Below are positions 11,395 to 20,094 of a stretch of DNA of 64,000 bases, piece by piece. The position numbers and the translations under genes are program-made. Positions within the stretch are counted from its first letter, which is position 1; each line of letters opens with the position of its first letter. This DNA comes from Liquidambar formosana (taxonomy: Eukaryota; Streptophyta; Magnoliopsida; Saxifragales; Altingiaceae), in NCBI GenBank assembly GCA_039720395.1, contig CM077829.1:22585955-22649954 (forward strand). Reading direction: 5' to 3'. The notes below the pieces were generated by a model. It made no database searches. It saw only the letters and a program-made list of their open reading frames with translations, and was not told the origin of the DNA.

Positions 11395-12660
11395 GAGTTG
11401 CTTGAAATTTGCAAAAAAGAAATTCAAGATTTGCTCTCTAAAAACTTAATAAGAGAAAGCCGCTCGCCATGGAGTTGTGCAGCCTTTTATGTTTTTAAAG
11501 CAGCAGAAATTGAACGTGGTGTTCCACGATTGGTAATTAATTATAAGCCTTTAAATGACGCCTTACAATGGATAAGGTATCCTTTACCTAATAAGAAAGA
11601 TTTATTAGGACGGCTTAGCAAAGCAACAATATTTTCAAAATTTGATATGAAATCGGGTTTCTGGCAAATCCAAATTGCTGAAGAGGATAGGTATAAGACT
11701 GCGTTTACAGTCCCTTTTGGTCATTACGAATGGAATGTAATGCCATTTGGCCTAAAAAATGCCCCTTCAGAATTTCAAAATATTATGAATGCAATATTTA
11801 CGCAATATACTGAATTTACCATTGTATACATTGATGATGTATTGGTATTTTCAAAGTCTATTGAGCAACATTGGAAGCACCTCAATACGTTCTTCCATTT
11901 AATCAAGCAAAATGGTTTAGCCTTAAGTCCTACAAAGATTAATCTTTTCCAAACAAAGATTAGATTTTTAGGGCATCATATCTATCAGGGAACCATCGTC
12001 CCTATAGAAAGGTCAATCCAATTTGCCGACAAATTTCCTGATGAAATTAAAGACAAAAAGCAACTGCAAAGGTTTTTAGGGTGTCTCAATTATATTGTAG
12101 ATTTTTACCCAAACCTTAGCCAAGAGTGTGCCATTCTTAGGAGAAGACTTAGGAAAAATCCTCCTGCATGGTCACAAGAATATACAGACACAGTCAAAAG
12201 GTTAAAACAGAAGGTTAGGACCCTTCCCTGTCTTAGCCTAGCTGACCCATTAGCATTTAAGATAGTCCAGACCGATGCATCAGACATAGGGTATGGTGGT
12301 ATTCTTATGCAAAGGGTAGATAATATAGACAAAATAGTCAGGTTCACATCTGGCACATGGAACACTGCACAGGCAAAGTATTCGACAATCAAAAAAGAAA
12401 TATTATCTATAGTTTTGAGTATTTCAAAATTTCAAGATGATATTTTAAACCAAAAATTTCTACTAAGAGTAGATTGCCAAGCTGCAAAACCAGTTTTGAA
12501 AAAAGATGTTAAAAACATTGCATCAAAACATATTTTTGCTAGATGGCAGGCAATACTTTCAGTTTTTGACTTTGATATAGAATATATTAAAGGAGAAAAC
12601 AATTGTGTCCCTGATTTCCTCTCTCGTGAGTTCTTACAGGGTCATCTACCCAAAGACTAG
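11395..12660 (+). pseudogene. Viral ORF1 3' portion: reverse transcriptase and RNase H
   Basis: Continuation of the protease frame after the TAG at 11392-11394. There is no ATG here, so it is not a separate gene. Reverse transcriptase motifs are present in order: the SPWSC block, RLVINYKPLN, FSKFDMKSGFWQI, FTVPFGHYEWNVMPFGLKNAP, and the catalytic YIDD at 11827-11838, followed by the FLGH block. RNase H follows with TDASDIGYGG, the KKEIL glutamate and RVDCQAA. The domain set and order are those of caulimovirid polymerase, which copies pregenomic RNA to DNA in the cytoplasm. The frame ends early at TAG 12658-12660, where copy A has CAG. This is the best-preserved polymerase region in the locus. 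Confidence 0.92.
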
Positions 12661-12674
12661 GGCAACTCTTCAGA

Positions 12675-14078
12675 ATGCCCAAACAAAACAAAGCCAGAGC
12701 AAAAGCCCTTCAAGGGCAAACATCCCAGCAAAATCAGCCAAAAAGCCAAGCAACAGGGTCATCTACCCAGCAAAAGGCAATAGTAAAGAAAAAATGGTTT
12801 GAAGATCTCCAAGAAGAAGAGGAGATGCTTGAGCAATATAAGCAACAGCAATTATCCAAACAGCAACAGCAACAACTCAGCTTTCAGCGAGTATCCCCAA
12901 TCAATAAGTCACAGACTTATTCATTGGCAGCTTCCAGCGTTAGGAGTAGTGGCAAAAATCTTGCAACTTCTTCTAAATCTGAGGAGCCATTAGGAGCTTT
13001 TGCTCCAACTTCGCAATTTCTTTTAAAAGACAAAAAACAGGGCAATTTTCGCAAAAACCATAGCCCATATTTTGAAAAAACCTCTACCTTAGACATTATG
13101 GTCTTAGAGAGTGAATTTTCGAAATCAGATATCCCTGATATCCTGGAATCCTATTTTCCACCTGGATTCCATTATAAGACAAATGATTTTCGCAAAGACC
13201 AGGCATGGTACCAATATGTTTTAGAAAAAGGAACAAAATCAGCCATTTTCAAACATAATCATCCTGAAAATGATAAAACTGATGTTTCTTATTCTACCTG
13301 TCAAATTTTGAGGGTTCTCAGTCCTTCCGACTGGAGTCAACCTCTTTACTAGCCCAGACAACTCCCCGGCAACATTCTGCCTAATCTATATAATTACTTT
13401 GATTATGAGAAGGCATGGCAAAATTCTTTCTTTATTCAAAATAAGATCAACCGTCATTCATGGATGATCTATTTTGATCAGAAGTTTGATATTGAGTCAA
13501 TACCCTTATGGTTTCTCTCATGGTGGTCATTCTTCGGCCCCATCCAGGAAATCCTTCCAGAGCAGCCAGTCAACATTAGTAAGTCATATACTTACTATGA
13601 GCAATATATCCAGCCAAAAATTCATCTGCAAGCTTTCCCAAAACTTTTCCTATTTTATGCCCAATTTGGTCTGGCATGGATAATGTTTTGGCGTTATGAG
13701 TTTACAGGTACACAGCAATGGCCCTGCATAGGGAGATCCTTCCATGTCAAATGGTGGGATAATGCAAAGACGGACCATATCACTCCCGAAGCAATTCAGA
13801 AATGGTTCCAGAAGCATCCGGCAATATCATCAACAGTAGGAGACTCATCTAAGGCTCTCCTGTCAAAGAATCAGCTGATAACAAAGTTAGCAGCTGCTCC
13901 TCCCAACAGCAAAGAGCTGAAAGCATATCTCCAAGAAGCTCTTTCATTCCTCAATGAAGAAGATGAACAGGGATCCTGTGCTTCAGTCAATTTAGGAGAT
14001 GACAACGAAGATGACTGTTTTGGGATTCTTCCTCCCATACCTCATCATGCAGCCAACAGACCAGTCAAAGATTCATAG
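12675..14078 (+). pseudogene. Viral ORF2, copy B (unknown function), broken by TAG at 13350-13352
   Basis: Second copy of ORF2, offset 7674 nt from copy A. It has TGG where copy A is stopped, but gains its own TAG at 13350-13352 (CAG in copy A, 5676-5678) and a premature TAG at 14076-14078 (CAG in copy A, 6402-6404) that trims four residues. The Gln-rich N-terminus and the Trp/Phe-rich WFLSWWSFFGP string are preserved. Pieces of this ORF were later copied into the mosaic at 16044-16144. Function unknown. Confidence 0.8.
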
Positions 14079-14560
14079 CAATTTGATTAGCAAAAGCAGA
14101 CAACTCTAGTGCAAAAGACAGACAATCACATGGCCACAGTATTCCCCACTCAACAAAAGCAAATAGTGGGATACCTTTCACAAGGTAACAGTATCCGCAA
14201 CAAGATAACACCGACAGCTAGGTTTCATCATTAGGCCAAGGCTCCCCTTCTCCCATATAAGGGGAGGCAGTTCAATGTAAGGGGGGACAGAAATAGATTA
14301 ACTTCTTTCCTCCTGGATAGGAATAGATTGACTTTCTTCCTCTCCATTTCCCTGCAATTTGTAATCCTTCTTTCAGACAACTACAATTGTAACTCCGCAA
14401 TATTATCTTGGCAATAAAGCAATATTTTGTAAGTCTGCAATTATTATTTTGCAATTATTATTTTAGTAATTTCTATTTGCTACTGTTTATTTATTATTTA
14501 TAATATATTTTATTTCTGATTGCATATCTATAGTTTCATTCCTGGGTGTTGTTGGTATCA
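14079..14560 (+). promoter_or_regulatory. Viral intergenic region, copy B, ending inside a truncated primer site
   Basis: Contains the TATA-like element (14256-14261) and AATAAA (14413-14418) in the same order as copy A. It differs from copy A by a tandem duplication of a ~14-nt GCAATTATTATTTT unit near 14437-14464 and an AT-rich insertion of about 25 nt near 14484-14510. It stops after the first eight bases of the primer site (14553-14560), where the sequence jumps into ORF1. Confidence 0.75.
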
Positions 14561-15103
14561 AACCCTAAAACAGAAATGGAAATACCACCAGGCATAATGA
14601 TGCTTAGTATACCCTTTGTCATAGACAAAGATTTACTAAGGACAGAATTTATGCTTGACAAAAATAAAGAAAAAAGAAGACAATTTTTTGAAAATTATGA
14701 CAAAGATCAAAAAAGCCAAATACGTACACAGTGGTATACGTATATGGAGAAAAATCAATTCCATATATCCTTTTTTGAATGGTTTGAAAAGGTATATAAA
14801 ATGGAAAGACAAATAAATGTAACAAGTAGAAATACGACTACTTGGCAATTAACTCCAAGTAATCAATTGGTAGAATCTGTTCATCTATCTCTGGAACAGA
14901 TTAAAATACCATATTATAAGGTCAGTATAACAGCTGCACCTTATAAGGTCAAAACTGAGGAAGAGACACAGCCAACAGGAAAAGATATTAAAAATATCTT
15001 TGAGCAAAATAATTATACAAATCAACATATTAAGACAATTGCTGAACAGTTAACCAGGGTTGAAAATCTGGTTCAAAATGAATCAATTTTACCTAAACAG
15101 TAG
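14561..15103 (+). pseudogene. Viral ORF1 fragment (between movement and coat protein) after a ~1.3-kb deletion
   Basis: Sequence equivalent to 8133 onward in copy A follows the truncated primer site, with about four unmatched bases (AACC) at the junction. The start codon, the whole movement protein and the Ser-rich linker are lost. The frame is open to TAG 15101-15103; copy A has CAG at the matching site (8669-8671). It cannot make a normal product. Confidence 0.85.
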
Positions 15104-15229
15104 GATGAAAAACCCCTTTTCATTCCTCATACTATACCTAAGCAATATACTAGGCAACTAGCTAAGGGGCAATTACATGCAGAAATTCAAGACAGAATTA
15201 GACTTCTTGATGATGTAATTGGCAAATCT

Positions 15230-16645
15230 GTGGTACAGGATACACTACAGAAGCCCCAAGCCAGTACTAGTAAGGCAATTACTGTAATAACTCAGAATGA
15301 TAATATCATAGATTCTGAAACAGAAGCTGATGATATTATGCAACAATTTAAGCAACAAGAAGATATGGCTGTTAATGCCATAAGGCATACCCAGCCTATA
15401 AAAAATGTTTACCAATATCCTTCTTTTCCTGATATGAAGATCGAGGAAAGAGGAAATTACCATCAAGCTTCATATCATGGAGGAACCATCTATGAATGGA
15501 ACATTGATGGATTAACACAATACCAGATACAGAACTTATTACATCAAATGACAATGGTAAGTTCAGCATATCAGGCAAAAGATTCAGAAATAACTGATCA
15601 CGCCATAGCTCATTCTTTAGTTGCCGGTTTTACAGGACAACTAAAAGGATGGTGGGATCATACCTTAACCCATCAAGAAAAACAGGCAATACTATATGCA
15701 ATAAAAACTAACCAACAAGGCAATATAATTAAAACAGAAGAAGGAGAAGAGATTGAAGATGCAGTGTCAACTTTACTCTTCACAATCTCTAAACATTTTG
15801 TTGGAGATCCTTCCAAGTTAAAAGATACAACTGCAGAAATATTGGCAAATCTCAGATGTAAAAGATTAGATGATTTTAAATGGTATAAAGATGCTTTTTT
15901 AACAAAAGTATTTTTAAGACCAGATAATAATCAACCTTTCTGGAAAGAAAAGTTTATATCTGGATTACCAACATTATTTGCAGAAACAATTAGGACAAAG
16001 CTCGAGGACCAAAATAATGGAATGATTCCTTGGGAAAAATTGAGGTGGTCATTCTTCGGCCCCATCCAGGAAATCCTTCCAGAGCAGCCAGTCAACATTA
16101 GTAAGACAAATGATTTTCGCAAAGACCAGGCATGGTACCAATATACTAGGCAACTAGCTAAGGGGCAATTACATGCAGAAATTCAAGACAGAATTAGACT
16201 TCTTGATGATGTAATTGGCAAATCTGTGGTACAGGATACACCACAGAAGCCCCAAGCCAGTACTAGTAAGGCAATTACTGTAATAACTCAGAATGATAAT
16301 ATCATAGATTCTGAAACAGAAGCTGATGATATTATGCAACAATTTAAGCAACAAGAAGATATGGCTGTTAATGCCATAAGGCATACCCAGCCTATAAAAA
16401 ATGTTTACCAATATCCTTCTTTTCCTGATATGAAGATTGAGGAAAGAGGAAATTACCATCAAGCTTCATATCATGGAGGAACCATCTATGAATGGAACAT
16501 TGATGGATTAACACAATACCAGATACAGAACTTATTACATCAAATGACGATGGTAAGTTCAGCATATCAGGCAAAAGATTCAGAAATAACTGATCACGCC
16601 ATAGCTCATTCTTTTAGGCCAAATGGCATTACATTCCATTCGTAA
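15230..16645 (+). pseudogene. Mosaic viral ORF: coat protein core, two ORF2 pieces, repeated coat protein segment
   Basis: A 471-codon open frame without a proper ATG (first in-frame start-like codon is GTG). Up to 16043 it is the ORF1 coat protein core. 16044-16105 is a 62-nt piece of ORF2 (equivalent to 13522-13583). 16106-16144 is a 39-nt piece from further upstream in ORF2 (13179-13217). From 16145 it resumes in ORF1 at the equivalent of 8716 and repeats the start of the coat protein region to ~16614. Each piece is read in its native frame. The last two internal junctions show short shared sequences (TAAG and CAATAT); the first shows none. The final residues read into the inverted segment. 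Template switching or microhomology repair is the likely origin; a real protein is unlikely. Confidence 0.88.
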
Positions 16646-17126
16646 TGACCAAAAGGGACTGTAAACGCAGTCTTATACCTATCCTCTTCAGCAATTTGGA
16701 TTTGCCAGAAACCCAATTTCATATCAAATTTTGAAAATATTGTTGCTTTGCTAAGCCGTCCTAATAAATCTTTCTTATTAGGTAAAGGATACCTTATCCA
16801 TTGTAAGGCATCATTTAAAGGCTTATAATTAATTACCAATCGTGGAACACCACGTTCAATTTCTACTGCTTTGAAAACATAAAAGGCTGCACAACTCCAT
16901 GGCGAGCGGCTTTCTCTTATTAAGTTTTTAGAGAGCAGATCTTGAATTTCTTTTTTGCAAATTTCAAGCAACTCCTGATTCATTTGAATCGGTCTTGCTT
17001 TTGTTGGGATTTGACTTTCCTGAAAATTTTTCTCATATGGCAAATGAACAATATACTTATTCCTATGCCAAAAAGTATGAGGATTATCAGAACAAATTGT
17101 CTTTTTTAATTTTTCTTCAAATTTTT
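16615..17126 (-). pseudogene. Inverted viral ORF1 piece: reverse transcriptase N-terminal part
   Basis: Reverse complement of sequence equivalent to ~11240-11754. On the minus strand it encodes the start of reverse transcriptase up to the MPFGLK block, then stops at the inversion junction. YIDD is not included. It has CAG at 16975-16977 where the forward copy has a TAG. It is out of frame with the preceding protease part because one unit of a CTGCAAT tandem pair is missing near 17128-17134. Confidence 0.88.
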
Positions 17127-18746
17127 TTATTGCAGTTTTCCGTCTTTTAATTGTTGCTCAATCTGCTTATATTGAATTTCTTGTTTAAGGAAATTCAAAT
17201 GTTTTGTCTTTTTTGTAATTAGATTAATTTGTTCCTCTTGGTAAACAAATTGATCTTTTAATATGTTGACATCCCTAACCGATGGTGGATTAAGGAATTC
17301 AAACTTGGTTTCTTTGCCTTTAATGTAAAAGGTTATTCCTATTGTATCAACGCTAAAAGGCTGAATACAAGTAATAAAAGGAGTACCCAATATTACTTCT
17401 CTACTCAGATTTTTAACAAGGATAAATGTTGATTCAACACAAGTCCCCTCATTACATATATGAACGTTGTCTAATTTATATTTGATATTAAGTTTAGCTC
17501 CACTGGCCGAACTTAATTCTTCCTTTGTCTTTTTGTAGTATTTTGAAGGGATGATTCCTTCTTGTATACAATTCATATCTGCACCTGTATCAATTAATGC
17601 AGTTATGAAAAATATACATTTGTCATTTTTGTCTTGTGGATTTTGTACCATAATTTTTATAGTAGTATTCCACTTTTGGTATGTTATTTGCTTAAGAAGT
17701 TGAACAAAATTTTCTTCTCCCAGGTTATCCCTTTCCTTGGTGATTTTGTCATCTTCTTCTTCAGCTTCATGAATGACAATTTGCTTGCCATTACTCGTAG
17801 AAGCCTGTTGCTGTTCTAACTGACAAATCTGTTGTCGTAGAACTTCAATGCTTAAATTTTGCAAGTTGGAGTGTTGTCTTAATTCTTTTATGTCATTTTT
17901 CATCTGCTTAATTTCTTGTTTCAAATCTTGCACAGAAACTTCTTCTGTTTGTTGCTGTTTATATTTTTCATTAAGGATTTCTTGTAGGTTATAAATCCTT
18001 TTGGGTTTTTGTTGCACTTTACTCATTGTTTGTTGCAGTTTTTGCAAATATTCTCTTTTTAAGATTGGATCAGTCATCTTGTCAATGATATCCAATAAAA
18101 GAGTTTGTTGTTCATGATTAATATTACTCTTAATCATGTTACAACACTTTTGATTACAATTTTGTTGGCATTGCTGCTCAGATTCAGAAGATGAATCTGA
18201 TGTTGTTTCTGTCTGATGATTTATTTCATCAATTTGTCTTTCTTCTTCTGTTTCTGAATAAGATTCATATTCAGAGTCAGAATTATAAATTGCATTTATG
18301 ATCAGGGTTTTTATCTCCTCTGGGGATAATCCAGAATCAAATTGCAATTCATTAATTGTCTGTTTTACCCTACACTGAGCTTTATAATGGCCAGGTTTAC
18401 CACATCGATGACAAACGACGGTCTGTTGCTTATTAGATTTCTTCCTATATTGCTTTTTAGGATTTGGTCTGTGATGATCCTTTTGTTGTTTTAAATTTGA
18501 CTTCTGATAATATTGATTATCAGACGGTTTACTTTGGGTTCTCCTTCTATGGTATTTCTTATGATATTTAGAAGAAGATTTGCGATATTTCTTTGGATTT
18601 GCCTTTATTGAAGTAAACCCGAATTGTTCACAGAATGAACCAAATTCTTGTTTATTTCTAATTTTCTCTTTTTTCATTTGTTGCTGGAGTTTGAATTGAG
18701 TACACCGGGCTATTCCTGCCTGATGGATTGTACTATGATCATTCAT
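17127..18746 (-). pseudogene. Inverted viral ORF1 piece: coat protein C-terminus, zinc knuckle and protease in one frame
   Basis: A 539-residue minus-strand open frame whose first five codons come from host AT-rich flank and junction sequence, then join viral sequence equivalent to 9628 onward. It carries the basic stretch, the CCHC zinc knuckle CHRCGKPGHYKAQC, the acidic and coiled-coil-like region and the protease DTGA motif without a break. This shows that coat protein and protease share one frame in the virus and that the separation in the forward copy is a lesion (three G, seen as CCC at 17729-17731, against two). The frame ends at a TAA (17127-17129) created by loss of one 7-nt unit of a tandem CTGCAAT pair. 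Confidence 0.9.
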
Positions 18747-18772
18747 ATATATATATTATATCTATGATCATT
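18736..18772. repeat. AT-rich microsatellite and short direct repeat at the right viral junction
   Basis: Directly outside the last viral base is ATGATCATTCAT, then an (AT)n run, then ATGATCATTCAT again (~18761-18772). Together with the (AT)n tract on the left this places the insertion in an AT dinucleotide array. Confidence 0.7.
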
Positions 18773-19296
18773 CATAATGATTTTTAATTGGAGAGAATGA
18801 ATAAAAACAGAAAACAACCTAGGATTTCTAAAACCCCAGGTTCGGCCTCCTTAAAGAACTTAAAGCTTGTATTTTCTTTTAAATTTGATTTTTAATGTAT
18901 CAAATACATATAAGAATTATATATGTAGTATATATAATTGTTAATAATCATCCCATGATTGATATGAATCAAATTTTAAACAAAACAAGCAAAAGATCAA
19001 CCTAGGGTTTAAAACCCTAGGTTCAGCCCCTATGAAGGAACCCTAGTTTCTTCTATTTTCAATTCTGATTCCTATACATTTATTGCATTAATAATTAACC
19101 CTAATCATTATTAGAATCATTTTAAGAGAGGGAGAAGAAGAGAGACGACCTAGGGTTCAAAACCCTAGGTTTGGCCAAGAGAAGAAAAACTCTAATTTAC
19201 TAAAACCTAGTTCTACTAAATTAATCCAATTAATTTTACCATAATTTACAGCCTATATGGTGTTTCTATTAATCACAATCATGGCTCTGATACCAC
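18736..19296 (-). mobile_element. Copia-1 leader and primer site
   Basis: Continuation of copia-1 beyond the viral insert. It contains AACCTAGGGTTT/AAACCCTAGG repeats typical of the leaders of copia-2 to -4, and ends in an initiator-Met tRNA primer site (minus strand, 19284-19296, plus-strand GGCTCTGATACCA). No coding frame of note. Confidence 0.75.
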
Positions 19297-20094
19297 TGTA
19301 AGGAATTGAATCAGAGAAAACAAGAATGTGGAAGAAAGTAAATAACAAAAAAAATTTCATTCAATTCCTTGAAACCAAGAATATGATAATGATATAATAC
19401 AAAACATAAAACCCTAATTCTAAGAGAGGGTATAGATCTTACAGTAGGTCCTTAAGACGATTAATTGATCTTGAAACGAACACAAAACCAATAGCACAAG
19501 TGTCCTACCTCCACGGTATCCACACCAAGCAAAAGTCTTCAAGTTACCTTCTAGTTCTCCTTAAGGTTTGCTAGAATGGAGAAGAAGAAGAAGAAAGAGA
19601 GAGAGAGAGAGAAAGAAGCTTTCTCAAACTTGGCCTAGGGAGAGAATTGAGTGAATTGTAGTATGTGTTAGCATATGCTAGTGTGCTATATATAGGCACA
19701 CCACCAAGGCCGGCTAAGGGAGGAATCCCACTTAAGTGCACTTTAACCCCTCATAAATTGCACTTTAACCCACTCCTCCTTTTTACATCAAATGCAAGTA
19801 TAGTCCTTATGAACTTTTCTCAATGCACTAATGCCCTTTCTCTTACAACTTAAAGTTCCTCTTCACCTATTGGTGTGTGACCAGTTAGGTTCACAACATT
19901 TAGTAGTAGGTAATTACACAAAGAGTACGTGCCCAATGGAACACTTTCCATTAAGGGTCTAATTGGAACACCTTCTAATTCCCTAATTGATTATAACTCA
20001 CTTATATCAATTAGGGCTTCTACTAACCATGCGTAACACCTAGCATGGCTCATGGTGTGGTCCTAAATTGATTATAACTCACTTATATCAATTA
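19297..20094 (-). repeat. Copia-1 5' LTR, truncated
   Basis: Starts next to the primer site with TGTAAGGAATTG and shares ordered blocks with the other copia LTRs, including ATTGATTATAACTCACTTATATCAATTA-type sequence and a CT/GA-rich stretch near 19585-19615. The match stops near 20094, about half of the expected length, where Tat/Ogre-like sequence begins. It is a more diverged member than copia-2 to -4. Confidence 0.7.

Larger units (their letters stand above)
4451..18735. mobile_element. Endogenous pararetrovirus locus (Caulimoviridae, florendovirus-like), rearranged
   Basis: A 14.3-kb block of viral DNA with no LTRs. From 4451 to 14560 it is colinear and head-to-tail: sequence at 4451 recurs at 12125, giving a genome period of 7674 nt. 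From 14561 it continues inside ORF1 after a ~1.3-kb deletion, passes through a mosaic duplication (16044-16614) and ends in a 2.1-kb inverted segment (16615-18735, equivalent to the reverse complement of 9628-11754). Domain order is movement protein, coat protein with zinc knuckle, aspartic protease, reverse transcriptase, RNase H, then an overlapping ORF2. Genome size and the separate ORF2 suggest a florendovirus-like member, but a petuvirus-related genus is possible. Repeated copies differ by roughly 1%, mostly transitions. No copy is intact; each gene carries stops, indels or truncation. Confidence 0.93.

Noticed and set aside
11398..12660. Treating the reverse transcriptase part as a separate gene
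   Set aside because: There is no ATG; it follows an in-frame TAG that is CAG in the inverted copy, so it is a polyprotein fragment.
15230..16645. Repeated coat protein segments read as a CRISPR-like or satellite array
   Set aside because: Only two copies, each ~470 nt, explained by a single back-jump in the mosaic.
4451..18735. Possibility that the viral block is an LTR retrotransposon
   Set aside because: No LTRs or integrase; a movement protein domain, a primer site in an intergenic region and circular-permuted tandem order point to a pararetrovirus.
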